Below, piece by piece: positions 13,101 through 22,379 of a stretch of DNA of 64,000 nt. Source of the stretch: Oegoconia quadripuncta. Lineage: Eukaryota; Arthropoda; Insecta; Lepidoptera; Autostichidae. Under the pieces are notes generated by a model. The model made no database searches. It was not told the DNA's origin and was given only the letters and a program-made list of their open reading frames with translations. The stretch is from assembly GCA_949316235.1 (NCBI GenBank), contig OX438758.1, positions 62,001-126,000 on the forward strand, in the 5' to 3' direction. Position numbers and translations under genes: made by a program. Position 1 is the stretch's first letter; the number at the start of each line of letters is the position of its first letter.

Positions 13101-16100
13101 AGACACGCGGCTCAGTTGTAAATCTTGTTTAACGGTCTCCGTCGGCGACGCCCCCCGGCGCGGGGGCTCACTCCTCACCCTGTCCTCGTCGATACGTACC
13201 GAAAGTCGCTCGCCTATCCTTCGAGCCGCCGCGTGCGTCGTCGCTCAATTTCCGGTAGAAGTAGACCTGCGACAGAGAGAGAGCGCGAATGTAGGGGAGC
13301 TGCGCCCGGCACCGCGATGCAGAGAGGGAGCGATACTCACCCCCCCGACCGAGGCGGTGAGAGCCAGCGCGGCCGCAACGGTCCAGGCGCGCCGCGGGGG
13401 CGGCGGGGGCGGCGGGGGGGCCCGCGGGGGCGGCTGCGGCGGCGGGCTGGGGGGGGACGCCCGCTCCGCCTTCAGCACCATCTGCAAATGCAATTCAATT
13501 TATTTATGTAAAGCACAAGTAATTAAATAAATTTAAAATATATATATACAATGTGTCCCGGAGAGAAGTGACCAGCGGGCGTAGTTTGAAAATTTATACA
13601 AAATTATCGATAAATCATTTAAATTTAGAGACCTAACTGCTTTTGTTTTTTAAAAATTGTTAATTCTTTTTTTTTAATAGACATCTCTGACCTTCTGCAC
13701 TATTTTAGTCATAATTTCTTTGTTTTTACGTCTTTCCCAATTCTTTTTTTTTAATTCAGTGCTGTTATTATTATTCATCAAATTAAGTTATGAAAATTAT
13801 CCCAAAACAAATAAATAATTTATTAAAAAAGAAATAAACTTAAAATTCGACCAACAAAACTGTATTTCTTTAAGTTTAAAAATAAAAAAACGAAAAATGT
13901 CCCTATAACATCATGTTTTTTTTAAATTATTATGATACTACATGATATTCTCTAAAATATCCTCGAACAATGTTTTTAGTTATTTCAAATAAATGTGAAC
14001 GTACGAGACATTGAAATTGACCTTTTATGCTCCAGTAACTAGATAGAGATAAGTTTAAAAAAATGAAAGTAATGTTTTAAGCAGTTTATTTGCACATTTA
14101 AGTGTTTTGTTATTACAATGAATCATTTTGATTTTAACATGATAGTTTAATAATAAATAAAAGATACTTAATTTGTTAAAATGGTTGTTTATTAAGAAAA
14201 ATCAGGTAATTAATTAATTATGTTTTCAAAATGACCGCCGTCAGCGGTTATGCAGGCCAGGGCCCTAAATGACATCCTTAGTGTAGTTCGCCTTATTTCT
14301 GCATGATTCTGCGCTATTTCTGCGGCAGCAGCATCGATTCTCTGTTTCAGCTGGTCTCTTGAAATTATTGGCACAGCATAAACTTTTTGCTTCATGTAGC
14401 CCCAGAAATAATAATCAAGAGGCGTCAAGTCTGGTGACCTCGGGGGCCATGCTACTGGACCGCCTCTGCCAATCCATCTTGGATAATTTTCATTGGCCTG
14501 GCCTGCATAACCGCTGACAGCGGTCATTTTGAAAACATAATTAATTAATTACCTGATTTTTCTTAATAAACAACCATTTTAACAAATTAAGTATCTTTTA
14601 TTTATTATTAAACTATCATGTTAAAATCAAAATGATTCATTGTAATAACAAAACACTTAAATGTGCAAATAAACTGCTTAAAACATTACTTTCATTTTTT
14701 TAAACTTATCTCTATCTAGTTACTGGAGCATAAAAGGTCAATTACAATGTCTCGTACGTTCACATTTATTTGAAATAACATAAAACATTGTTCGAGGATA
14801 TTTTAGAGAATATCATGTAGTATCATAATAATTAAAAAAAAACATGATGTTATAGGGACATTTTTCGTTTTTTTATTTTTAAACTTAAAGAAATACAGTT
14901 TTGTTGGTCGAATTTTAAGTTTATTTCTTTTTTAATAAATTATTTATTTGTTTTGGGATAATTTTCATAACTTAATTTGATGAATAATAATAACAGCACT
15001 GAATTAAAAAAAAAAGAATTGGGAAAGACGTAAAAACAAAGAAATTATGACTAAAATAGTGCAGAAGGTCAGACATGTCTATTAAAAAAAAAGGATTAAC
15101 AATTTTTAAAAAACAAAAGCAGTTAGGTCTCTAAATTTAAATGATTTATCGATAATTTTGTATAAATTTTCAAACTACGCCCGCTGGTCACTTCTCTCCG
15201 GGACACATTGTATATATATATATATATACACAGTATGGAAAGACCAGTCGGGCCCTGGAGGGAAACTACCTTAAATCCTTACTATATTATAATACATAAA
15301 GTAAAAAAGTAAAGTTCGTACTTTATAGTAGTCACATTACACAAACGACATTTAAAATCGGTCCTATGTTCCTACTCAGAAACAATTATGCAATCATTTA
15401 AGGCGCTGAATAGAGCCAACGACCTTGAGCAATGGATACGCCCACTTAATGTTCGATAAAGCAGCGCTGCGTCTGCGACACGGTCAATAATGCGTACTGT
15501 CAGACGAGTCGACCTTACGGGAACCCTTCTTACGAACTGAACTTTGAGTTAGAGCTCTCCTAAATGCAACAGGTGGCGCTGAGACAGGGCAAATAAAAAA
15601 CAACACAAAATAATAATGATGATGCACATGAACAAGAATGATGAACATGGATGATTTATTGAAATATAAACGTATAAGTATTCATAGAATGTTTTCAAAA
15701 ATAAGTTTGGGACCAGAATGTTTCAGACACGGCAAAACAAATAAATAAAAAGTGTTATTTTTGAAGTTAGTTTCAAGTGAGTTACTAATTTACATCATTG
15801 GCATTGTCACCAAACAGTTTTTTTTTAATAATTTTTATTATATGTCCCATTGGCAATCATTTTTATAAAAATCTCAAAGTTATGCTTTTGTTTTATGATG
15901 ACCTTTACATATTTCTTTCGACAAGGTTTGTTTTTGGTCAAAAATAACAATATTGCCTATCGGGGGGCACGGCAGTGCCCCCGCCAAGTCGAGCGCGAAG
16001 CAAACACTGCCGTACCATCCTTTACTGGAACCATTTCGCCGCATTTTCAGGCCCCTATTTTAGAACCTCTGGATAAGACTAGAACGCAGAAATTTTTGTC

Positions 16101-19100
16101 ATCCAGTAAGCTATAATCAATCACATACTTAAAATCCAAAATTTCAAGTCTGTAGGTCATTTAGTTCCGAAGTTAAGCGAAAGCAAAGTTTCGAATTTAT
16201 GACACTCACTCACTCACTCATGATCATCAAAATAGAACTAGTACTTCCCATAAACTCAGAGAGCTGAAATTTGGTACAGAGTTATGGTTTAATGGCCACA
16301 TAAAGGGAAAACTATAAAAACTAGGATAATCGAAGATCTGGAGTGAACTGACTCAACTTGCAATATCAGATCTGCTATAGTTGCATACGTTGCTGAACAT
16401 TGGGGACGAAATGCAAGTGTACACGTGTGATGCTGATGGTGACGTATACATGAGCGCGCAATCCTACACGAGCGATATGATGAAACCCACTACTTACGGC
16501 TCAGCTTCTGAGCTTATGGCTGCTGGAAAAATCTATCCCTTCACTTTTGAAGTGTATGTGAACGGTGTACTAGGAGGTTCCTTTGGCGATGCTGGCCAAA
16601 AAAAGTGTTTACGTTTTAAGAAAATCTAAAATGAAAATCAATATGCCCACGTTTCTACAAAAAGAAGTGAAATCCCACCAAAAACATTCTGTAAAAAACT
16701 AGCCAAGTCTCGATGGAGCTGCTTGATTATCTCTAAAAAGTAATGAAATCTATACAAAGTCGTGCCAAGTGTAAGGTTCCTTACTGCGATTTCTTTATTA
16801 TTATAGTTAATGTTGTGTGACTTGGCCGTTGAAGGGTACACAGGGGTACAAAACCAGGTCCTCCATGACACCATTGCACCAATCTGTCGCCAGAACCGCT
16901 ACGCATTGACGATGGAAAATTGCCACTTGGAAAACGTTGATTCAATAACCAGTCAATTGTAGGCTTGATAAAGCCACTAACGTATAAAGAATGTTATGTA
17001 AACGCCACACAGATTATTCGCTAATAGTTTGCCGTTGAACATTCTTAATAACATAATTAATAACATTAATAGCGGTTCTGGCGACAGATTGGTGCAATGG
17101 TGTCATGGATCACCTGGTTTTGTACCCCTGTGTACCCTTCAACGGCCAAGTCACACAACATTAACTATAATAATAAAGAAATCGCAGTAAGGAACCTTAG
17201 ACTTGGCACTACTTTGTATAGATTTCATTACTTTTTAGAGATAATCAAGCAGCTCCACCGAGACTTGGCTAGTTTTTTACAGAATGTTTTTTGGTGGGAT
17301 TATCTATTTCAGAAATCCTCGATACTGGTAAAAATAATAATTTTACTCACTCTTGCAAAACAAGTCCGGTTGATGACTCTTCAGGGCCCAAATGATTTTT
17401 AGAACTGAAAATCAAAGACCCTATACGAAGTAGGTATATAACATCATGCAGCACCAAGCGTTAGAACCCATCGTTGTGGATATAGGTACCTACTTATGCG
17501 GACATCGCTTTTGTTCTGACATGATGTTATAATCATTGAGCTTATAAATTATACGTCAGCACCTAGGAAGATGTAATGACGAAAAGTGAAACACATGCAC
17601 AAAAATGAAATTTTTGGTAAATATCACTTAGACATGTAAAAAAAGATTACAGGATTTATTTAGACATACAATAAATAAAAGCAAATAAAATAAAAAAGAT
17701 AACGGAAAAGTATTGGGATCGATCCAGCACGTCGAAATTCAAGCGACAAGCCCAAGTCGACTGAGCCAAACGTCTTACACAAGTGGTGACGAAAAAAGGG
17801 TACCTATACATCCCGTATCAGTAGGAATTAACGCAACTACAAAATAGTGAAACATAATTATGGTTGTGTTTTATAAATTTGGTGTTTCATGTACTTACTT
17901 AATTAAAAAGAGATATTAATATGTTATTATACTTAGGTACTTTACAACCTCCATCATGTGTTTCTGATTTCTTTTATATTGCCGTTTCTTCGATTTTGTT
18001 TTTTTTTTCGAGTCCATTTTCTATTATTAACTTTACCAACTTATTTATTTACAACTGTGATTACCTACCTACCTAATAAATAAAATTATTTACACACATA
18101 CAAAATTTTACCCTAATTAAATAAACAAAACAAGAAAAAGAAAGTCCTGGATATGAATATGAAAAAAGTTCGAATATTTGGGAGAGCGTCTCAGCGCACA
18201 ACACAGGTCCATCCAGTAACGCGCCTAAGCGATCACTGTCGAATTGAGTACGAGTAACAGAGAAAGCGTTACTTAGAATTATAGGGCGTAAGTGCCAAAT
18301 CACAAAATTAATTATTTCAATTAAAATAGACGCATTATTGAAAATCTAAAACATGAATTTGTTTTAGGAACATATACGACACAATATTGTACAAAATATC
18401 ATTTATGTCAATGAATGCATATCTGAGAAGAATAAGATTTCATGCATTTTTAGATGCTACTTTGCAATTAAATTCTATCGAGAGAAGATTGTGTAATTAT
18501 GTTTTGAAAACATGAATCATGTCAGAAATATGATCAATTTTACCTATAACTTTTTTTATAATGATACGAGCTATAGGCTTTACAAAAAATGATAATCTTT
18601 CAACGCAATTGGCTGTTGTCAGCCTCTTAAGAAATTTTTAATGGAATAGTCTTAAATTCCTTGTTTAGGATCCAAGTAAGATCATGAAATTCTTGAATGG
18701 ACTTGGGTATCTTGAGTAATTTTAAAATAATAATAATCATTTTATTTTATTTTATTTTATTTTATTCTTTTCGGAAAACCAACAGCTGGTTATAATAAAA
18801 TTGATGCATTTTAAGAAGCATAAAGCTAATTACAGGTTTTCACTGATAGACTTACAATATAAAACTAAAAAGCTAATAAACAGCACTCATGTTGTAGAAT
18901 TATTGGTGCCATCCAGTGCAAAGATGTTATTTCTAAAAAATGTATACTAAACATAACTGATCACACAGCTGTGGTCATTGAACAATGTCATAATGTTCAA
19001 AATTCGACAATCAAAAATTCCAGTTCCATAACACTCCCTTCCCTCTGAATAAAATAAATGACAATCTTTTAGACTACAAACACTTATTCAATTGTTCATT

Positions 19101-19644
19101 GTCGATGTGGTGCCTATCCAAACATGTATGTACATAGCCAATGCTACCTTCTGCTATCACACAATAATATAAATTGAATACACCTACTTGACATACTAAA
19201 AAAAAATACACCCCGAATACAGAACCTCCTCCTTTTTTGAAGTCGTTTATTTAATTCAATTTATTTACTCAACAACTTAGAATTAAAAGTTACATGTAAG
19301 CTTCTAAGCATAATTACCGTTTTATACTTTTTCGATCTCCTTGCCGGCTTGAAAATAAAGAGGTAAATTGTCAATTAAGTGAAACACAAGAGACTATTCT
19401 ATGTATCACATTTGGAAACCCCAGTGCACAGCGTTGCCATGTGGAGAAGAATAAGGCTTACCCAAATGGGATTAGAGACCCACGAGAAGGGATGACAGGC
19501 AAAGCAGGGCGAGCAGTACCTGTGGCACAGTGCGCCATGAGAAGGGCAAAGCTAAACACTCCCTGTGACAAGGTGGGACGAAGGGAGATTTTACCTGCGA
19601 TGCGGCGGGGGGCGTGGTCGGCGCGCTGCTGCTCGCGACGGTGC
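1..19644 (-). CDS. AIF: Apoptosis-inducing factor, mitochondrial (AIFM1-like), partial gene, 7 exons placed
   Basis: FAD/NADH oxidoreductase of the mitochondrial intermembrane space, needed for respiratory-chain assembly and, when released, for caspase-independent cell death (family knowledge). Exons in transcription order: 19644-19595 (tentative), 13481-13341, 13081-12575, 12193-12008, 11467-11336, 10722-10520, 1294-1094. Key matches: FAD Rossmann loop '[13 protein letters not shown]', '[13 protein letters not shown]', 'KCLIATG', NADH loop '[10 protein letters not shown]', '[20 protein letters not shown]' and 'QSMFWSDLG'. From 13081 on, every junction has GT/AG sites and compatible phases. 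The C-terminal AIF domain lies beyond base 1, and the first exon with the full targeting peptide was not found. The 13341/13081 junction has a phase mismatch. The protein is unusually rich in Ala, Arg and Gly. Confidence 0.93.
1094..1294 (-). CDS. AIF: AIF exon with GDAACFYD and HHDHAV motifs
   Basis: 201 nt (67 codons), phase 0 to 0. Acceptor cccccgcag, donor gtgagt. It encodes [43 protein letters not shown] and [13 protein letters not shown]. This is the second FAD-contact region of AIF and the peptide that closes the active site. Its last 93 bases plus the donor are the template for the tandem array to its left. Confidence 0.96.
1295..1830. other. AIF intron, AT-rich, no feature seen
   Basis: Intron sequence between the AIF exon and the LINE tail. 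Short AT-rich stretches, no credible ORF or structural signal found. Confidence 0.4.
1831..2862 (-). mobile_element. Non-LTR retrotransposon (LINE), 3' part, split by gypsy insertion
   Basis: Minus-strand reverse transcriptase: [42 protein letters not shown], the catalytic FADD box ([10 protein letters not shown]), and [16 protein letters not shown]. The downstream connection domain is missing: after AIKK the frame enters the 3' UTR (LFFFVES, stop near 2020), an internal deletion relative to the copy at 49150-50150. The 3' end is a (TCAAA)n tail (minus (TTTGA)n) at about 1831-1850. The upstream half of the same element resumes at 8506 beyond the gypsy insertion. Jockey/CR1-like by motif style. 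Confidence 0.88.
2863..3143 (+). repeat. 5' LTR of gypsy element
   Basis: Begins TGTAGGTGTC and ends CCTTAAA. It matches 8221-8505 except for a 4-bp indel in GAGTTTA(CCTA)ATATT. It contains AATAAA (TCAATAAAATGG), a likely polyadenylation signal. The 3' terminus is not the canonical CA. Confidence 0.93.
3202..4110 (+). CDS. gag: Gypsy Gag polyprotein (CsRn1-like)
   Basis: 302 codons starting 58 bases after the 5' LTR. An N-terminal capsid-like region ([37 protein letters not shown]) is followed by an Arg-rich stretch and a [18 protein letters not shown] knuckle of pattern C-x2-H-x9-C-x3-C near the C-terminus. Gag forms the virus-like particle and binds element RNA. The CHCC order is the diagnostic feature of CsRn1-type elements. 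It overlaps pol by 43 nt in the -1 frame, so Pol should be made by a -1 shift or by reinitiation; no classical slippery heptamer was recognised. Confidence 0.9.
   Translation: MDPRLQPQVLAPANPALVDQAVAPAAADLDSVSLSSRISEFWTDQPRVWFIRTEAILAPQRLGDDSKFDLVISKLSKDVIAQVTDMLISPPTSGKYDALKIRLLAIYEESKNRQIEKLISEMELGDQKPSQLLRKMRELARDKIPDDTLRVLWQGHLPSHVRAVLAVTETKDLDSLATIADNVVEASRSTTHIAEVQHQPSTSSNSRADTAIILAEIAKLNVKVMDLERSRPRFRSHNCCEHRGHRGRSYKQSPAAPGARNRSLSRRRIPASTDGLCYYHHRFGDRARRCVEPCTWKASPEN
4068..7247 (+). CDS. pol: Gypsy Pol polyprotein (PR-RT-RNaseH-INT)
   Basis: 1059 codons, uninterrupted. Domains in order: aspartic protease [13 protein letters not shown] (about residues 44-56); RT with [20 protein letters not shown] and catalytic YLDD ([10 protein letters not shown]); RNase H with [11 protein letters not shown] and IYTDHKPL; integrase HHCC finger (HPGIR...CIQCQRSK), core with [17 protein letters not shown] and [12 protein letters not shown]; then a GPY/F module ([20 protein letters not shown]). 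These are all the catalytic parts needed for copying and insertion. The stated ATG lies in the gag overlap; the native product is probably a Gag-Pol fusion. Confidence 0.95.
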   Translation: MRRAVHVESQSGKLGLAQQRVDICAIMPCHRLCVTDVKSGLRFLVDTGASVSVLPTTKKYRLNSECSEYKLYAANGSEIKTFGTKSLLLNLNLRRPYRWDFILADVKQPILGADFLSHHKLLVDVSARKLIDQVTDLNIIASVVNVVTPCIKTIDNDHPYNNLLCKYPNITKPASFRETTKHNVLHYIETTGPPVYARARPLPPDRYKKVKEEFRVMQELGICRPSKSSWASPLHVVPKKNGEIRPCGDYRQLNAITKPDRYPIPRLHDFTYILAGKQIFSKLDINRSYHFVPIAPEDIEKTAIITPFGLFEFPRMTFGLRNAAQTFQRFMNNVLQGLDFIFCYLDDILIASVDEAQHKIHLEIIFQRLNEHGITINFSKCCFGQSKLEFLGHEITTDGVKPPKEKVQAIINFPKPKSVQELRRFLGMVNFYRAHLPNAVSYQSELNKYLIKSKKNDKTVIQWTEEADKAFSQSKVALQNAAILSHPQTDTTLALMADASNTSIGSVLQQRINNTWQPLGYFSKKLQQTQQKYSTYDRELLAIYMSIKYFRKLFEGQQLIIYTDHKPLTYAFRKVGNDDSETPRRLRQLLFISEFTTDIRHITGSDNIVADALSRVDAIFCPTVLNFNEVADMQDNDEYIMHVLSSSGNDNNNIQLKKILLPSSHKSIYCEMSTDIARPYLPLQFRRLAFDSLHNLSHPGIRSTRKLISKKYFWPNMNRDIIQWAKTCIQCQRSKVNRHTMSSVGQFPAVDRFDHIHIDIIGPLPTSPQGFRYCVTIIDRCTRWPEAYPIQDITAETVAKVLYEGWISRYGCPIKLTSDQGRQFESNLFTNLLKLLGVNRIRTTPYHPQSNGAVERWHRSLKAALSARLNGKSWVEELPTVLLGLRAASRSDNNISAAQMTFGRNLRLPGEFHDTTKGNTTCDDYSIVEHIRKTINSYKPIPNSHSNSQTIFIHPDLQKCDYVFIRDDSVRKPLKPPYDGPYRVLKRGTKVYVIQLPNRKASISIDRIKPAYILVNQDCGIPTDSAADATARTYAPKQTPTKHTTTRSGRIVRPPVRFS
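7497..7754 (+). CDS. Small membrane protein ORF in env position of the gypsy element
   Basis: 85 codons between pol and the 3' LTR. It starts MGQYQTKE, with Gly2 and a small or polar context that resembles an N-myristoylation signal. There is one strong transmembrane segment ([19 protein letters not shown], about residues 29-47), followed by a basic tail ([14 protein letters not shown]). No signal peptide, cysteine pattern or glycosylation cluster like a true envelope. 249 bases separate it from pol, so a spliced or separate mRNA would be needed. Membrane topology is inference; the function is unknown. Confidence 0.7.
   Translation: MGQYQTKEVVVAQQQNASKVEAQINQFSMWLIVIAALLAAIIVFIIWRQFNKKLKGWMQKQIMRASVPRIQSGPTTAAQTATGYV
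8206..8217 (+). other. Polypurine tract of gypsy element
   Basis: AAAAGGGGGGAA lies three bases before the 3' LTR, the usual position of the plus-strand DNA primer. Confidence 0.85.
8221..8505 (+). repeat. 3' LTR of gypsy element
   Basis: TGTAGGTGTC...CCTTAAA, a near-identical partner of 2863-3143. It is followed by target duplication GATG (8506-8509). Confidence 0.93.
8506..8880 (-). mobile_element. Upstream half of the LINE split by the gypsy insertion
   Basis: The minus-strand frame reads [21 protein letters not shown], then [37 protein letters not shown]. This is the region just before the RT fingers. Reading across the gypsy insertion into 2858 continues [19 protein letters not shown] in frame, so both halves were one element when gypsy landed. 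The LINE is 5'-truncated near 8880. Confidence 0.85.
9125..9935 (+). mobile_element. RTE-clade LINE, 5'-truncated C-terminal part
   Basis: Plus-strand frame [21 protein letters not shown], then [44 protein letters not shown] and [19 protein letters not shown], stop near 9724. This is the typical end of RTE reverse transcriptases. The 3' flank ends in a short (GAT)n run (AGATGATGATGATTT, about 9919-9934), the usual RTE tail. Only the last 200 codons remain. Confidence 0.88.
9936..10519. other. AIF intron, no gene seen
   Basis: AT-rich intron. A short inverted repeat lies near 10296-10335: GAGAGCGAGTATAGGGTTCTC is followed by CAATACTCGCTCTCACTAAA, so the GAGAGCGAGTAT arms can fold. Nothing else recognised. 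Confidence 0.4.
10520..10722 (-). CDS. AIF: AIF exon ending in VNAELQ
   Basis: 203 nt, phase 1 to phase 0. Acceptor cctgttgcag, donor gttact (weak). It encodes [15 protein letters not shown]...[22 protein letters not shown] and ends [10 protein letters not shown], the conserved AIF run that continues directly into [16 protein letters not shown] in exon 1294-1094. Those two exons are 9.2 kb apart and the intron is filled with retroelements. Confidence 0.95.
11336..11467 (-). CDS. AIF: AIF NADH-domain exon
   Basis: 132 nt, phase 1 to 1, acceptor cccgtgcag and donor gtgagt. It encodes [11 protein letters not shown]...[21 protein letters not shown], which aligns by eye with the AIF stretch in which the lyase-like helix and the 'LPEYL' segment follow the GxGxxG loop. 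Confidence 0.93.
11791..12065 (-). repeat. 96-bp tandem array made of AIF exon 3' end plus splice donor, 3 copies
   Basis: The segment encoding [18 protein letters not shown], the donor gtgagt and a GGGGC-rich tail recur every 96 bp. Donors begin at 12007, 11911 and 11815 on the minus strand. 96 is 32 codons and the intervening tail is open in the coding frame, so use of any donor leaves the same phase for the next exon (11467). No splice acceptor is seen inside the unit. The copies look identical, which means recent expansion or conversion. Confidence 0.9.
12008..12193 (-). CDS. AIF: AIF exon with NADH-binding GxGxxG loop
   Basis: 186 nt, phase 1 to phase 1. The acceptor follows a (TG)n tract and ends gcgcgcag; the donor is gtgagt at 12007. 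It encodes [13 protein letters not shown]... and [20 protein letters not shown], the start of the NADH-binding subdomain. The 3' end of this exon with its donor is repeated twice more downstream (11791-12065), so this boundary is the first of three equivalent donors. Confidence 0.93.
12575..13081 (-). CDS. AIF: AIF FAD-binding domain exon
   Basis: 507 nt. Acceptor TG-repeat...cccgccag, donor gtcagt. After an acidic Gly/Ala/Glu linker it encodes the dinucleotide fold: [16 protein letters not shown], then [19 protein letters not shown], and YDKCLIATG at the end. These are the most conserved AIF segments (FAD cradle and the K-containing active-site region). Both borders are phase 1. The GC content is very high and codons end almost only in G or C. 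Confidence 0.95.
13341..13481 (-). CDS. AIF: AIF N-terminal exon with hydrophobic segment
   Basis: 141 nt bounded by acceptor catttgcag and donor gtgagt. It reads [11 protein letters not shown]..., then a proline-rich stretch, then a hydrophobic run [14 protein letters not shown]. In AIF the N-terminal region carries a single membrane anchor after the matrix-targeting peptide, and this run is the likely counterpart. The exon ends in phase 0 while the next acceptor (13081) needs phase 1. A missed micro-exon, a different acceptor or a one-base error in the run of seven C at 13340-13346 would explain it. The internal ATG at 13481 could also start a short isoform. Confidence 0.65.
13547..15214. 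mobile_element. Large foldback element with about 710-bp inverted arms around a mariner-like transposase fragment
   Basis: Left arm about 13547-14264 and right arm about 14492-15214 are near-perfect reverse complements. Both start at the ends with TACAATGTGTCCCGGAGAG and are embedded in TA repeats. The 227-bp centre carries a transposase end on the minus strand: [33 protein letters not shown], ending in the left arm with [11 protein letters not shown]. The right arm repeats that same 3' end in reverse. So this is an inverted duplication of the 3' half of a Tc1/mariner-superfamily element, able to be moved only by a source transposase. Confidence 0.88.
14210..14527 (-). pseudogene. Tc1/mariner-superfamily transposase C-terminal fragment
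   Basis: Open for 105 codons. The central part [17 protein letters not shown] holds the last acidic residue of the DD(D/E) catalytic triad, followed by [13 protein letters not shown], a helix [10 protein letters not shown] and a C-terminal [16 protein letters not shown]. The first two catalytic acids and the DNA-binding domain are absent. Residues 1-12 are an artefact of reading the inverted arm. Confidence 0.75.
15215..16380. other. AIF intron with dispersed repeats
   Basis: AT-rich. At 15960-15982 a GC hairpin, GGGGGCAC-GGCA-GTGCCCCC, sits at the start of a GC-richer block (to about 16090) that looks like a dispersed repeat. CACT repeats lie at 16203-16219 (ACTCACTCACTCACTC). No gene seen. 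Confidence 0.4.
16381..16629 (+). CDS. Unrecognised 82-codon ORF
   Basis: Open frame starting [21 protein letters not shown] and ending [15 protein letters not shown], with balanced, protein-like composition unlike the surrounding AT-rich intron. It lies immediately beside the palindrome at 16662-17303, so it may be a piece of that mobile element's coding sequence. I do not recognise the family. It is not an AIF exon (wrong strand). Confidence 0.3.
   Translation: MHTLLNIGDEMQVYTCDADGDVYMSAQSYTSDMMKPTTYGSASELMAAGKIYPFTFEVYVNGVLGGSFGDAGQKKCLRFKKI
16662..17303. mobile_element. Second palindromic foldback element
   Basis: Arms about 16662-16902 and 17054-17303 are inverted copies with a few mismatches, e.g. 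CGTGCCAAGTGTAAGG versus CCTTAGACTTGGCACT. The loop is about 150 bp. The inner ends meet at AGCGGTTCTGGCGACAG. No transposase was recognised inside. Likely a non-autonomous DNA transposon. Confidence 0.7.
17304..19594. other. AIF intron, AT-rich, no gene seen
   Basis: Holds a (TTTTA)n run at 18741-18767 followed by GGAAAACCAACAGC, a repeat end also found near 22075, 24950 and 25045. Otherwise nothing recognised. Confidence 0.4.
19595..19644 (-). CDS. AIF: AIF N-terminal exon (tentative)
   Basis: A 50-nt GC-rich island in AT-rich DNA, bounded by a good acceptor (gattgcag) and donor (gtaaaat). It reads [16 protein letters not shown] after two bases completing a split codon. It ends in phase 0, as exon 13481-13341 requires. 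The Ser/Ala/Pro-rich content suits the poorly conserved AIF N-terminal linker. It is placed by splice sites and phase only, with no conserved motif, so another small exon is possible. Confidence 0.5.
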
Positions 19645-20134
19645 CTGCAATCAACAACCAGCGCGGTCAGTACACACGACAAACACAATATCCAACCATT
19701 TAGAGAAGCTACCGGTGTAGGTTAAAAGGGGCACTAGGATCACAAAATTGAACAATGACTGATGATTAGGTCTTTGCTGTCAGTGTCGATAAGGGGGCGC
19801 AAAATAACGACATTCTAACTCAAGTCCTGCTTTGTACCGCCTTATAACACTGATATCACTGAAAGCCGGAGTCTCACTGGGCTTTCATGAAGTACTTACG
19901 GAACACTTTGTAAACATCTCGCCTTGACAGTGAGAACAGCTCAAGCGCCTGGCTCTCGATGTAAATTGTCGATACTGCTCTCAGCATGCTCCTCGCTCGC
20001 CAAACTGATAAACGACAGTTCTGTTCCGATCAACCACTGCTTTATAAATCTGTACTATTCCATTATTAATTTTAATTTAGTACAGCTTTCAAAATGCAAT
20101 TCAAAAAACGATAGGTTATGTGTTGGGTTCTCCG

Positions 20135-20302
20135 GCGACAGATCAGAGAGAGAAGTTTTCTTCTTCCTTGTAATAGGAAAGGCTAAGGAACAAAGCCATA
20201 CTGCCTCGTCTTCAATGGGCGACAGATCAGAGAAAGAGAAGTTTTCTTCTTCCTTGTAATAGGAAAGGCTAAGGAACAAAGCCATACTGCCTCGTCTTCA
20301 AT
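20135..20302. repeat. 84-bp direct tandem duplication
   Basis: GCGACAGATCAGAGA...GAAGTTTTCTTCTTCC...CCTCGTCTTCAAT occurs twice, starting at 20135 and 20219, with one small insertion (AAG) in the second copy. Confidence 0.85.
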
Positions 20303-21240
20303 ATATAATTTCTTATAGCTTCTCAGTCGTACTTTTGAACAATACTATGAAGTTTTCTGGATTTGATAAACGGCGACAGATCACAAACGAAACGACAGAC
20401 AGAGGTAAACTTGGGTACTTTGAGGCTCTTTGAAGTGTGCTGTGGCTGTCCTTATGCTAAGCGTGACTATTATCGAATCTAAAGTATCGATTTGTATACT
20501 CTTTGATATCGATACTCTAAACATGAGCCGCAATCATGGTAGAATCGAATTAAGAATCTAAAGAAAATGCCTTTTATACATTTTTTTTAAAGTTGTTCTA
20601 CCGGCCTAGAGCCTGAATAAGCTTGAATTGTTTTGCGAGTGTCGTTCACAATTAGAGATTGATGCTTCGAAAGTCGAAGGTAACTTTTCCAAAGGCACAG
20701 ATTAAAATTCAATATTCGATTGTTACTTTTTTTACATTTGTGAAAAAAATTACATAATTTCTACCCACTTTATAGAATCCTTGAGATTACAGACACTTAT
20801 GTCTCCAAGTAAGCACCCTCCCTCACCAACTTCTCAGCTTACACCGAAGTGTAGAAAGAAGAGCTTGCAGTGCCCGTGCTATCTTATTTGTTTAGAGTCG
20901 AGTGATATTTTGCTATACAGTCTTTATGATTCAATACGATAAAGGCAAAAAGTGTTATATAGGAACAAGTCTCGAATGCGAAGATCGGTACAAAACAGCG
21001 AATTAGTCAGAGATCGAAATTAAAAAGTATGAGAATCGTATGCTCATACGAATATCGTATGCTGTGATATGTAAAAATTTTTTGTCTGTGGGTATGAGTA
21101 TTCTGTCGGCTCGGCTAATAGCTCTGTTGCCAATGCCACTAATCAAATAAAAAATATATGCTGTCAAGTGTCAGTGTTGTGCGCGGAGAGCGATGTCTGC
21201 AATTTTTCGTTTGATTCATTGTTTGGTTCCTTCCAATTAG

Positions 21241-21388
21241 GTGGTGCTATTTTAGTACATTCAAAAATTTGTCATAACAATATAAATATCTACAACAAAT
21301 ATTTGAAATTACCCGTTGAAGAGTTACGTGACCTGCTTCAAAATTCCTCCAGCGTCGGCACCCCAGGGATCTTCTCTCCGAACTGCTG
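21241..21388 (+). other. Possible small exon, unknown product
   Basis: A pyrimidine-rich acceptor-like stretch, TTTGGTTCCTTCCAATTAG, precedes an open frame GGAILVHSKICHNNINIYNK, YLKLPVEELRDLLQNSSSV, stop at 21388. The C-terminal part looks helical and protein-like. No homology recognised, and no upstream exon identified. Confidence 0.2.
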
Positions 21389-22379
21389 ATAGGTATCTAT
21401 CTATACAATTAAATGTATTATTACCATAACATTGCTACCAGACACACATCTGTTGTTGTTTACGTTCCTGCAACTGTGAACTGCACATTTGTTGAAGATC
21501 CAGAACCGTCGATTTCGTTTGTTATGCTACTGCCAAGAACCATCTGATTGAAGTCGTGTAAAACATGTAAAATCCTCCGGCGGCGCTTCTGTGTGTGTGT
21601 GTCTGTGCGCTTGTGTCGCAGTTTGGAGTACATGTGCAGTGTGTCCAATGACAAAGAAAAACGTCTAGTTTGTAGAATTGGATCTTTCAATCTTATATGG
21701 TTCTATTGGATTAATGGCTATTAGTAATTAAGATTAGGTATTATGTATAAGGGGCCTGCGTCAGACAGCTGATAATTATGTAGGTGCAAAAAAAATATTA
21801 TCCATCTCTATCTTAGAAGTTAAAATCAAAAGGACTCTTAGAAGTTAGAAAACATACTTAAATTATTATTGCTGAATTTGTTTTATTGTATTTATATTAA
21901 TATATTTATTAAGTATGTAGTGGTATGGAAGAGGAATGTTAGAAGGATACTGCCCTGTTGATTCCATATATTGCTAAGGGGAAAAAAAAGGAAATTAAGA
22001 CTTTAGAATACACTAACTGTACAAAGGGAAGATTAGAAAGACCTAGATCGCTATTCACTTTTATAATATTCACTGTTGGTTTTCCCAAGGAAATAAAACA
22101 ATTCTTTGGACATTTGGACATTCTCTGTTGTATTTGTGAACTATTTATTTTCTTATTTATGTTAAGGAAAACCAATAGCCATGTTAAATCACAAATAACA
22201 ATGGAAAATTATACCTGACGGTTAATAACAGGTTCTCACATATAGAAGACAATATAATAGTGGTCTCACAAAGCGCTCAGCAGGATCGAACGCTACACAT
22301 ACACAGCTTACATATGTGATATCCATACATATATGTTACTTAGATATTTATACAACATTAAAATACAAAAAATAGACGA

